A stretch of 6,978 nt of DNA from an uncultured Collinsella sp. GTDB taxonomy: Bacteria; Actinomycetota; Coriobacteriia; Coriobacteriales; Coriobacteriaceae. The DNA lies in contig USOG01000076.1 of the NCBI GenBank assembly GCA_900556365.1, positions 1-6,978 of the forward strand, written 5' to 3'. Under the pieces are notes generated by a model. It was not told the origin of the DNA, searched no databases, and saw nothing but the letters and a program-made list of their open reading frames with translations. The position numbers were made by a program, and so were the translations under genes. Shown in pieces: positions 1 to 5,709 of the stretch. How positions within the stretch are numbered: the first letter of the stretch is position 1; each line of letters opens with the position of its first letter.

Positions 1-704
1 CGTCTCAGGTGAGCGTGGGTGAGTACGAGGAGTTTTGGGAGCCGTTTGTTGCCGAGGGTAAAGACGTGCTGCACCTGACGTTGTCGTCGGGTATTTCGGG
101 CACGTATGGATCGGCCTGCGTCGCGGCGCAGATGCTTGCGGATCGCTATCCCGAGGGCGGCAAGGTGCGCGTCATCGATTCGCTGGGGGCGTCTTCGGGC
201 TTTGGTCTGTTGCTGGAATATGCCGCCGATGTGCGCGATAGCGGGGCTTCACTCGACGAGACGGCCGCTTGGATTGAGGAGCACAAACTCAACCTGCACC
301 ACTGGTTCTTCTCGACCGATCTGTCGAGCTACCTACGAGGCGGTCGCATTTCGGCTGCGAGCGCGATCATTGGCACGGCGCTTAAGATTTGCCCGCTTAT
401 GACGGTCGATTGCGAAGGTAAGCTGTCGCCGCGTGAGAAGATTCGCACCAAGAAGCGCGCGATTTCCGAGATGGCTAAGACCATGATGGCACACGTGCAG
501 GGCGGTACGGATTATTCGGGTAAGTGCATCATGTCGCACTCGGCGTGCCGCGAGGATGCCGAGGCAGTTGCGGCGCTGATTGAGGAACAGGTTCCGCAGC
601 TTAAAGGCAAGATTGAGATCAATGACATCGGTACTCTGATTGGCTCGCATACCGGACCCGGTACGGTGGCGCTCTTCTTTATGGGGGACAAGCGCGTGGA
701 TTAA
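1..704 (+). CDS. DegV family (FakB-like) fatty-acid-binding protein, 5' truncated
   Basis: The gene enters from the left edge; the reading frame is open from base 3 and 233 residues are visible, against about 280-290 for the family, so roughly 50 N-terminal residues are missing. The first visible codons read S-Q-V-S, matching the family's TSQ-P-S motif, so the GTG at base 9 is an internal valine and not a start. Other DegV hallmarks follow: LSSGISGTYGSA (bases 81-116), D-S-x-G-x-S-S-G-x-G (around 177-203), YLRGGRIS (about 330-353), the LKICPL segment (about 381-400), K-x-R-T-K-K, and the closing GSHTGPGT near the C terminus. Members bind a single fatty acid in the cleft between two alpha/beta domains; the best-studied ones (FakB) present it to the kinase FakA for acyl-phosphate formation. 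No FakA gene is in view. Which fatty acid is bound cannot be read from the sequence. Confidence 0.93.
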   Translation, partial: SQVSVGEYEEFWEPFVAEGKDVLHLTLSSGISGTYGSACVAAQMLADRYPEGGKVRVIDSLGASSGFGLLLEYAADVRDSGASLDETAAWIEEHKLNLHHWFFSTDLSSYLRGGRISAASAIIGTALKICPLMTVDCEGKLSPREKIRTKKRAISEMAKTMMAHVQGGTDYSGKCIMSHSACREDAEAVAALIEEQVPQLKGKIEINDIGTLIGSHTGPGTVALFFMGDKRVD

Positions 705-745
705 TTTGCCCCATCACGTCGCTGCATGATTGCTCAAACGAAAAC

Positions 746-773
746 GGCCCGTCTCACGTTTGTGGAGCGGGCC
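746..773. terminator. Hairpin between convergent genes, probable bidirectional terminator
   Basis: A perfect 6-bp GC stem GGCCCG (746-751) / CGGGCC (768-773) encloses a further partly paired inner stem (CTC/GAG then AC/GT with one bulged base), leaving a small loop. On the minus strand it is followed by GTTTTCGTTT, a reasonable U-rich tail; on the plus strand the tail is TTGCTGTTG, weaker. It lies 41 bases past the DegV stop and 12 bases past the stop of the minus-strand TIM-barrel gene, so it can serve both. Confidence 0.7.
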
Positions 774-785
774 TTGCTGTTGCGG

Positions 786-1877
786 CTAGCGTTTCTTTCC
801 GCGGAAGAAGAAGCCGTGCAGTGACGGCTTGAGGCCGCGATTGGCGCGATGCTCCTCGACGCGCTCGTGGATCGAAGCGACGCGCTCGATGACTTCGTCG
901 GGAATCGGCACGTCGGGATTCATGTTCTCGACTTGGCTGACCTCGGCGGCGGCGACCTGGTCGATAATGGGCACGTCGTCGCGCGAGATGACAGGTGTGG
1001 CGTCTTCCTTCATCTTGCGATAACGCTGCATCATGTCGGTCTGTAGCTGCTGGGCCGAAGGCGGCGTCCAGATGATGGCGTTGGCGCCGGCGGCGATGGT
1101 TTCACGGATGCTCTCTGGCGTCTTGCCGCCCGGCGCGATGAGCGGCAGGTTGGGATAGTGCTCGCGCAGCTCGCGTAGGACCTGGGGCGTGTTCTTGCCG
1201 GCGGCGATGTTGAGAATCTTGGCGCCGGCGCGCACCTTGGCGTGGGCATCGTCGTCGCAGCGAACGACCGTGGCGATGACGGGGATGTCGGCGATGTTGG
1301 TGATGTGCTCTACCATCTCGGCAGTAGCGGGGGAGTTGACCACGCAGCCCGCCGCGCCCTGCATCTCGGAGACGGCTGCCATCTGCACGGAGCGCTTACC
1401 GGTCGTAGTTCCGCCGCCCACGCCTACAAAGACCGGGCACTCGGCGACGGTCAGCAGCGCTTGCGTAATGGCGGGCTGCGGCGTGAAAGGGTAGACCGCA
1501 AAGACGGCATCGGCGTTGGAGTTGCGGATAACCGCGACGTCGGTGGTGTAAATGAGCGACTTGATGCGTCGGCCGAAGAGCGTAAAGCCGCTGGCCTCCT
1601 CGATCTCGTCGGGCATGCGAAGGGCCGCCTTGCGCAAACGCCCGTCGATGGGCAGCGGCTCCATGGGGAGCAGTCCGTTGGGGGTCACGGCTACCTGGGG
1701 CTCGGTGAACTCGTCTGCGAGCTCGACCTCGGAGAAATCGACCGAGGCGACGATGTCCTTGTGCACCTCGGCGGGCACATCGATGGGAGCTTGGTCGTTT
1801 GCCGCCGCAGGCGTGTCGAAGGAGCTGGTGCCGACGAAGGCGTCGACGCGCTCATTTAGATCGTTGAGGGTATCCAT
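786..1877 (-). CDS. Phosphate-binding-type TIM-barrel protein of unknown function, with long N- and C-terminal extensions
   Basis: A 363-residue protein. I recognise a conserved core (about 100-288) that I recall in Firmicutes and Actinobacteria as a stand-alone protein of about 230-240 residues, loosely annotated 'hydrolase'; no reaction is established to my knowledge. Eight hydrophobic strands can be picked out at about 113-117, 124-130, 148-155, 177-183, 199-205, 220-227, 244-251 and 267-273, as expected for a TIM barrel. The glycine-rich turns GVGGGTTTGK (152-161) and APGGKTPES (248-256), followed by AAGANAIIWTPP, resemble phosphate-binding loops of the ribulose-phosphate-binding barrel group. 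Around this core sit an acidic, probably disordered N-terminal stretch (1-78) and a charged C-terminal tail (289-363) ending in a hydrophobic-then-basic FFFRGKKR. The ATG at 1877 is the first possible start, because an in-frame TAG lies 13-15 bases upstream; no Shine-Dalgarno sequence precedes it. It stands alone as a transcription unit. Confidence 0.82.
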   Translation of the reverse strand: MDTLNDLNERVDAFVGTSSFDTPAAANDQAPIDVPAEVHKDIVASVDFSEVELADEFTEPQVAVTPNGLLPMEPLPIDGRLRKAALRMPDEIEEASGFTLFGRRIKSLIYTTDVAVIRNSNADAVFAVYPFTPQPAITQALLTVAECPVFVGVGGGTTTGKRSVQMAAVSEMQGAAGCVVNSPATAEMVEHITNIADIPVIATVVRCDDDAHAKVRAGAKILNIAAGKNTPQVLRELREHYPNLPLIAPGGKTPESIRETIAAGANAIIWTPPSAQQLQTDMMQRYRKMKEDATPVISRDDVPIIDQVAAAEVSQVENMNPDVPIPDEVIERVASIHERVEEHRANRGLKPSLHGFFFRGKKR

Positions 1878-1886
1878 GGAGGCTCG

Positions 1887-1892
1887 ATTCTA
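1887..1892 (-). promoter_or_regulatory. Candidate -10 box (TAGAAT) for a nearly leaderless transcript of the TIM-barrel gene
   Basis: On the minus strand TAGAAT matches the -10 consensus at 5 of 6 positions and ends nine bases before the ATG. Transcription would start about base 1880, giving a leader of about three bases, consistent with the missing ribosome binding site. No good -35 box is visible at the right distance (GCATAG at 1910-1915 is poor). A small inverted repeat, CCGGC (1904-1908) / GCCGG (1917-1921), lies just upstream and could be an operator, but it may be chance in GC-rich DNA. Confidence 0.4.
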
Positions 1893-2027
1893 TGTGATAA
1901 CGGCCGGCGCTATGCAGCCGGAATTGCGAATGCTAAATCGTTTGACGAGTTGATTTTTCCCCGCCGCGCCATCCGTTAGACCGAAGGGCCGGTGAACGTG
2001 AAGGAGCTGTGGTGGCGGGGATCGAGG

Positions 2028-2036
2028 TGCTATCTT
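2028..2036 (+). promoter_or_regulatory. Candidate extended -10 promoter for the small membrane protein gene
   Basis: TGC followed by TATCTT (2031-2036) forms an extended -10 element. The predicted start near 2043 gives a leader of about 26 bases that carries the Shine-Dalgarno sequence of the gene at 2069. The position where a -35 box would lie (TGTGGT, 2008-2013) is weak, as is usual when TGn is present. A similar TGC-TAxxxT arrangement precedes queA. Confidence 0.45.
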
Positions 2037-2068
2037 GAAAGTCCCGTTTACAAGAGAGGTGACGCGGT

Positions 2069-2239
2069 ATGGAATTTTCGGCAATGTTGGGCTCGATTGG
2101 CCTGTGTGTGGGCGCAATCGTTGCCGCCGCGGTCATCTACTTTGTGGTCACGGCCATTAAGGGCAAAAGGGCCGAACGCAAGGAGCGCACGATGCTTAAA
2201 CAGCATCGCGACCAGCAGGGCAAACGCGCACGGAGATAA
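2069..2239 (+). CDS. Small single-span membrane protein, 56 residues, unknown function
   Basis: The frame from ATG 2069 to TAA 2237-2239 encodes 56 residues. GAGGTGA (2056-2062), a seven-base match to the anti-Shine-Dalgarno sequence, lies six bases upstream of the ATG, which is strong support for real translation. Residues 7-30 form one hydrophobic helix rich in Ala, Val, Ile and Gly (LGSIGLCVGAIVAAAVIYFV, then VTAI). The remaining 26 residues are very basic and hydrophilic (KGKRAERKER, ending GKRARR). By the positive-inside rule the tail should be cytoplasmic and the short N terminus outside. I do not recognise a family. The gene is flanked by a divergent TIM-barrel gene and a convergent RNA methyltransferase gene, neither of which suggests a role. 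The basic tail could contact anionic lipid or nucleic acid, but that is speculation. Confidence 0.72.
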   Translation: MEFSAMLGSIGLCVGAIVAAAVIYFVVTAIKGKRAERKERTMLKQHRDQQGKRARR

Positions 2240-2253
2240 CTTGTTGAGTTTTG

Positions 2254-2282
2254 GATCCGTGCGCTAGCTGCGTTTTCGGATC
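2254..2282. repeat. Short inverted repeat at the convergent gene ends
   Basis: GATCCG (2254-2259) and CGGATC (2277-2282) are perfect 6-base arms around a 17-base loop. The repeat overlaps the last codons of the RNA methyltransferase gene and covers most of the 24-base gap to the small membrane protein gene. Neither strand has a U-rich tail after it, so it is at best a poor terminator; no better one is visible for these two genes. Confidence 0.25.
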
Positions 2283-3367
2283 AGGGCAATGTAGAAGCCC
2301 TCAAAGTCGCGGCTAGGCGGAATGGTGAGCGTGCCGGGCAGGCCGTTGGCGATGGCCGATACCTGACCGGCGGCAATGGCTTCGGTCAGAGCGTTGGACT
2401 CGATGCGCGGCTCCTCACCAGCTTCCTGGGTGCGTCGTGCTTCGCTTTCGCTCGGCGTGCCGTCGAGGGGGATAAGCTCGCAGTCCATGTGCTTGTCGAG
2501 GGCCTCTTGCAGGGCGTCCTCGTTTTCCTGCGGCAAAATCGAACAGGTCGAATAGACGAGCGTGCCGCCCGGTTTGAGGGCACCCATGGCGCGGTCCAGA
2601 AGTGCTCGCTGCGAGCGGGCGCACTTGCTCAGCAACTGCTCGGTGAGGCCGCGCAGGCTTTTCTCGTTGCCACTGATGACGGTGCCCGTGCCGGTGCAGG
2701 GAGCGTCGAGCAGGATGCGGTCAAAGCGGAAGAACTCGTCGAGCTCGCGTGCGTCGATGCGCATGACGGGCACGTTTTTGGCACCCTGGCGATGGAGGTT
2801 TGATTCGAGCTTCTCGGCGCGGGGGATGTTCATCTCACAGGCGGTGAGGTGTGCCTGTCCCTGCGTGAGGGCGGCGATCTGCGTCGTCTTGCCGCCAGGG
2901 GCTGCGCACATGTCCAGGATGTCCTCGCCTGCCTGGGCGCCCAGGACCAACGGCGGCATCATGGATGACAGGCTCTGCAGGTAGATCTTGCCGTCGCGGT
3001 AGATGTCGAGGTCCCACAGATCGGAAACCTGGGCCTCGGGCAGGATAAAGGCGTCTGGGTACCAGGCGACGGGGTTGTGGGCGATGCCGGCTGCATCGAG
3101 CGCCGCAGCGATGTCCTCGGCGGTCGCCTTGAGCGTGTTGGCGCGCAGCGTGACCGGGCGTGCGGCTGCGGCACCGAAGCCCTCGATCATGAGGTGAGCA
3201 TCGGCGGGCGCATAGGCGCCGGCGACCGTGTCGACCATAAAGCGCGGCAGGTCGGCGGCGGAGTGTTGGGCGGCAAGCTGGTCGGAAAGCTCGGTGGCGG
3301 CAAATTGCCTGAGCTTGAGCTCGGGCTTGACCTGCTTTTTCTGCTTACGACGACGCGGCTTGGACAT
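2264..3367 (-). CDS. NOL1/NOP2/Sun (RsmB/RsmF-type) RNA cytosine-C5 methyltransferase
   Basis: A 367-residue S-adenosylmethionine-dependent enzyme that transfers a methyl group to C5 of cytosine in rRNA or tRNA. The family signatures are all present: the SAM-binding motif I DMCAAPGGKT (152-161), an acidic residue at the end of strand 2 region (E178), D205 in IDAREL, the motif IV LLDAPCTGTGT with Cys224, and the motif VI VYSTCS with Cys275, the expected nucleophile (Cys224 would release the product). The RPVTLRANTLK segment (70-80) and C-terminal FEGFYIALIRK (355-365) are also typical. The N terminus (3-20) is strongly basic. There is no NusB-like N-terminal domain as in RsmB, and no room for the extra C-terminal domains of E. 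coli RsmF, so the target base cannot be named. GGAAGGAAA lies five bases before the ATG. It follows the synthetase-like gene by 59 bases on the same strand, so the two are probably co-transcribed. Confidence 0.92.
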   Translation of the reverse strand: MSKPRRRKQKKQVKPELKLRQFAATELSDQLAAQHSAADLPRFMVDTVAGAYAPADAHLMIEGFGAAAARPVTLRANTLKATAEDIAAALDAAGIAHNPVAWYPDAFILPEAQVSDLWDLDIYRDGKIYLQSLSSMMPPLVLGAQAGEDILDMCAAPGGKTTQIAALTQGQAHLTACEMNIPRAEKLESNLHRQGAKNVPVMRIDARELDEFFRFDRILLDAPCTGTGTVISGNEKSLRGLTEQLLSKCARSQRALLDRAMGALKPGGTLVYSTCSILPQENEDALQEALDKHMDCELIPLDGTPSESEARRTQEAGEEPRIESNALTEAIAAGQVSAIANGLPGTLTIPPSRDFEGFYIALIRKRS

Positions 3368-3405
3368 CCGTCTTTCCTTCCCGTCCCAAATTGACTACTT
3401 TCCGG

Positions 3406-3425
3406 GCACGCCGCTGCTGGCGTGC
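3406..3425 (-). terminator. Strong intercistronic hairpin without a U-tail
   Basis: GCACGCC and GGCGTGC form a perfect 7-bp stem with a 6-base loop, starting two bases after the TAA of the synthetase-like gene. On the minus strand it is followed by CCGGAAAGTAGTC, which lacks a U-run, so efficient intrinsic termination is unlikely. It may act as a partial terminator, a pause site, or a 3'-end stabiliser that sets different mRNA levels for the synthetase-like gene and the methyltransferase gene. Its function is inferred from position only. Confidence 0.45.
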
Positions 3426-3426
3426 T

Positions 3427-5577
3427 TTAGTACTGGCTCTCGTGCTTGCTAAAGAAGTCGAAGCGCGGGGGCAGCGGCTTCACGCGGTGGTCGCCGGGCT
3501 TCTCGCCCAGGCTCTCTACGAATTCGTCCGTGGAGGCAAAGATGTTATCCCAGCTAAAGAAGGCGACCGGATCGACGTCGAAGTACTCGCAGATGAGTTC
3601 GCAGCCGGCCGGGACGATACCGTGCATCAGGACGGTCGCCACGCGCAGCTCGGTAAAGGCATCAACCAGGGCCTGCGTCATCGCTGCGTTTGCTTCGTCG
3701 CCCTCGAGCTTGTTGGCGGCCTTGGAGGCGTCGCTCCAGCGCTTGTTGGCGGCGCGCAGGTAGTCGTCGCACACGGCAAGCGCGCGGTGCGTCTCGAACT
3801 TGTACATGGCCTGCTCAAAGGCAAGAGCTGCCTGCTCGGCAGCCTCCACCACGGTGGCCGAGGCGGCGCCGGCGGGGATGCAACCGTTGCGATAGGGGCT
3901 CTCGTCGCCCTCCTTGACGGCGACGCCGTAGAAGCAGCTGCGGGCCAGGCGGTTGAAGACGCCGGTCAAAAGGGCGCTTTCCTTAAGGGCCGGATCGATG
4001 ACGCGCTTGTCGTCGCAGGCGTGCACCTCGTTGCCGTCCTTGTCCTTGCTGGTCACGCGGGTGTCGTATGCCTTGGGGCTAAAGCTCACCGGCTTCTCGG
4101 ACAGGCCGAGCGACAGCCAGTGCGCGCGCATCTGCTCGCAGGTGTAGTGGTTGAGCAGGTCGTCTGCCGGCGGGGGAGGCGTCTGCGAGGACGAGCTTGC
4201 CTTTTTGCCCATGTAGAGCAGGTGGTAGCAGGCGCTGACGGTGCTCTGCGTGAGGTTCCAACCCAGGGCCTCCCACATGGCGGTCTGCGCGATGCAATAG
4301 AAGTAGATGTTGTCCTGACCGATGAACTGGTAGATCTGTGCGTCATCCGAGCACCACCAGTCGCGCCAGTCGAGCGAGCTGTGCTGGTAGGTGGGCGCGG
4401 GGACCTGCGTGGAATCGGCGGCGGGCTCGCCCATGAGGGCGGCATCCTGGGCGGCGACGCCCTCGGTCACGCCGGCGGCCTTGGCATCGCGTGCGAGCAC
4501 GGTGCGCGTATAGCTGATGGGAGCCCACAGGCTCTCGGGCCAGCACCAGCAGGTGACGTCGGAGACGCCATCGACCTCGGGCGCCGGAACGCCCCAGTCG
4601 ATGTTGCCGGTGATGCGGAAGGGTACGAGCGCCTTGCCGCTGCGGAAGCGCACGCCGCCGTTGGCGAGCACCGCGTGGGCATCGTCGCGCTCCTTCCAGC
4701 TGGGGAAGGTGACGGTAAAGCTGCTCTTGTTGCCCTCGGGCTCCAGCACGGTGTGCTCGGGAAGCTGATCCTCGACGGCATCGAAGGCCTCGCGGAACTT
4801 GTTCTGGATGTAGAGCTGAGCCGGCAGCAGCCACTCTTCCATGGTCTTGGAGACCACGGAGCGAACCTGCGGGTTCTGGGCGAGCTTGGCGGTATAGGTT
4901 TTCATAAAGTCGAGGTAGGCCGGCAGGTCGAAGTAGAGGTTGTCGACCGGGCGCAGCTCGGGCACCTCGCCGGTGAGCTGGCTTTTGGGCGCGATGAGCT
5001 CCTCGGGCTCAAACTGGTGGCCCAGGTCGCACTCGTCGGCATAAGCCTTCTCAGACTTGCAGCCCTGGATGGGGCAGCGGCCGATCACCTGACGGCCGTT
5101 GAGGAACGTGCCGGCCTTGGCATCGTAGAACTGCAGCGTGGAGCGCTTGGAGATGGTGCCCTGCTCGTGCAGGCGCTTGATAATCTCGGCGGTCACCTCG
5201 TTGTGAATCTGCGCAGCCGGCTCAAGGCCCGAGCCGCCGTAGATGTCACAGCTGATGTTGTAGTTGTTGAGGGTCGCGGCCTGGCGGGAGTGATTGGACT
5301 CGACATACTCGCTGATGGACTTATCGTAGCCTTCGTTCTCCTTGAGCTTGCGGTAACTCTCCATGATGGGCGAGCCATAGCAGTCGGTGCCCGAGGTGAA
5401 GATGACGTTCTCGCGGCCCAGACGGTCGCGCAGGAAGCGGGCGAAGAAGTCGGCCGGGACAAAGACGCCGCCAACGTGGCCAAAGTGAAGGCCCTTGTTG
5501 CCATAGGGCTCGCCGGCGGTAACGATGGCGCGGCGAGGCCAGCTGGGACGGTCGTTCATGGAGTATTTGGATGCCAT
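3427..5577 (-). CDS. Divergent methionyl-tRNA-synthetase-like class I tRNA ligase
   Basis: A 716-residue class I aminoacyl-tRNA synthetase of the MetRS family, expected to attach methionine to tRNA-Met in the cytosol. Visible parts in order: the EPYGNKGLHFGH segment (23-34) with the HIGH variant HFGH; GTDCYGSP (63-70), whose Asp65 aligns with the amino-group-binding Asp52 of E. coli MetRS; a zinc-knuckle region (168-187); EELIAPKS and NLYFDLP; an unusual insertion (about 252-318); DWGVPAPE; WAPISY; FIGQDNIYFY (418-427); the KMSKS position reading KASSS (459-463); and a helical anticodon-binding domain. There Asn542-x3-Arg546 and Trp676 match E. coli Asn391, Arg395 and Trp461, which read CAU. 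There is no C-terminal Trbp111-like domain. I chose ATG 5577 because AAGGAG lies four bases upstream; the open frame extends 31 codons further, but that part overlaps the promoter region and looks non-coding. The changed KMSKS loop and pocket leave open whether it is the cell's main MetRS (metG) or a paralogue. Confidence 0.85.
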   Translation of the reverse strand: MASKYSMNDRPSWPRRAIVTAGEPYGNKGLHFGHVGGVFVPADFFARFLRDRLGRENVIFTSGTDCYGSPIMESYRKLKENEGYDKSISEYVESNHSRQAATLNNYNISCDIYGGSGLEPAAQIHNEVTAEIIKRLHEQGTISKRSTLQFYDAKAGTFLNGRQVIGRCPIQGCKSEKAYADECDLGHQFEPEELIAPKSQLTGEVPELRPVDNLYFDLPAYLDFMKTYTAKLAQNPQVRSVVSKTMEEWLLPAQLYIQNKFREAFDAVEDQLPEHTVLEPEGNKSSFTVTFPSWKERDDAHAVLANGGVRFRSGKALVPFRITGNIDWGVPAPEVDGVSDVTCWCWPESLWAPISYTRTVLARDAKAAGVTEGVAAQDAALMGEPAADSTQVPAPTYQHSSLDWRDWWCSDDAQIYQFIGQDNIYFYCIAQTAMWEALGWNLTQSTVSACYHLLYMGKKASSSSQTPPPPADDLLNHYTCEQMRAHWLSLGLSEKPVSFSPKAYDTRVTSKDKDGNEVHACDDKRVIDPALKESALLTGVFNRLARSCFYGVAVKEGDESPYRNGCIPAGAASATVVEAAEQAALAFEQAMYKFETHRALAVCDDYLRAANKRWSDASKAANKLEGDEANAAMTQALVDAFTELRVATVLMHGIVPAGCELICEYFDVDPVAFFSWDNIFASTDEFVESLGEKPGDHRVKPLPPRFDFFSKHESQY

Positions 5578-5581
5578 GGGA

Positions 5582-5587
5582 CTCCTT
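5582..5587 (-). promoter_or_regulatory. Ribosome binding site that decides the start of the synthetase-like gene
   Basis: AAGGAG on the minus strand lies four bases before ATG 5577 (reading M-A-S-K-Y). The in-frame ATG at 5592 overlaps the region just upstream of this site and has no site of its own, and the next downstream ATG (5559) also has none. Spacing of four is short but workable. Confidence 0.65.
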
Positions 5588-5658
5588 CGCATATGGTGAG
5601 AGCGCGGCCGGGCGCAAGGCCTGGCGACGCGGTGGTCAATTCGTGCATATCGTTCGAC

Positions 5659-5667
5659 ATTATCGCA
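5659..5667 (-). promoter_or_regulatory. Extended -10 promoter for the synthetase-methyltransferase unit
   Basis: On the minus strand TGC-GATAAT is an extended -10 element with a 5 of 6 match in the hexamer (5664-5659). Transcription would begin near 5652, giving a leader of about 75 bases. No convincing -35 box is seen at the matching distance. The leader is far too short for a T-box riboswitch, and I see no other recognisable regulatory RNA in it. Confidence 0.5.
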
Positions 5668-5695
5668 CATGCGGACGGGTACGTGGCAGGGGCGC

Positions 5696-5701
5696 TATCC
5701 T
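5696..5701 (+). promoter_or_regulatory. Candidate -10 box (TATCCT) for a leaderless DUF3267-gene transcript
   Basis: TATCCT ends eight bases before ATG 5710, so transcription would begin around 5708, giving a leader of only about two bases. An in-frame TAA (5701-5703) rules out an upstream start, and no Shine-Dalgarno sequence is present. A weak -35 candidate CGGACG (5672-5677) sits at an 18-base spacing. It is arranged back to back with the minus-strand promoter about 35 bases away. Confidence 0.45.
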
Positions 5702-5709
5702 AAGATGCT

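Noticed and set aside
1992..2267. A 91-codon plus-strand frame overlapping the small membrane protein gene
   Set aside because: It starts at a GTG upstream of the predicted transcript start, has implausible composition, and competes with a shorter frame that has a strong Shine-Dalgarno site and a membrane helix.
5578..5652. A T-box riboswitch controlling the synthetase-like gene
   Set aside because: The leader is about 75 bases, lacks the conserved T-box sequence and has no terminator or antiterminator structure.
5578..5670. Upstream extension of the synthetase-like frame by 31 codons
   Set aside because: The extra residues are arginine-rich and unlike any MetRS N terminus, they cover the likely transcript leader and promoter, and there is a ribosome binding site right before ATG 5577.
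3391..5703. A 770-codon open frame on the plus strand opposite the synthetase-like gene
   Set aside because: It has no recognisable family and a repetitive G/A/V/L-rich composition typical of the complement of GC-rich codons. The minus strand clearly encodes a MetRS-family protein with motifs in order.
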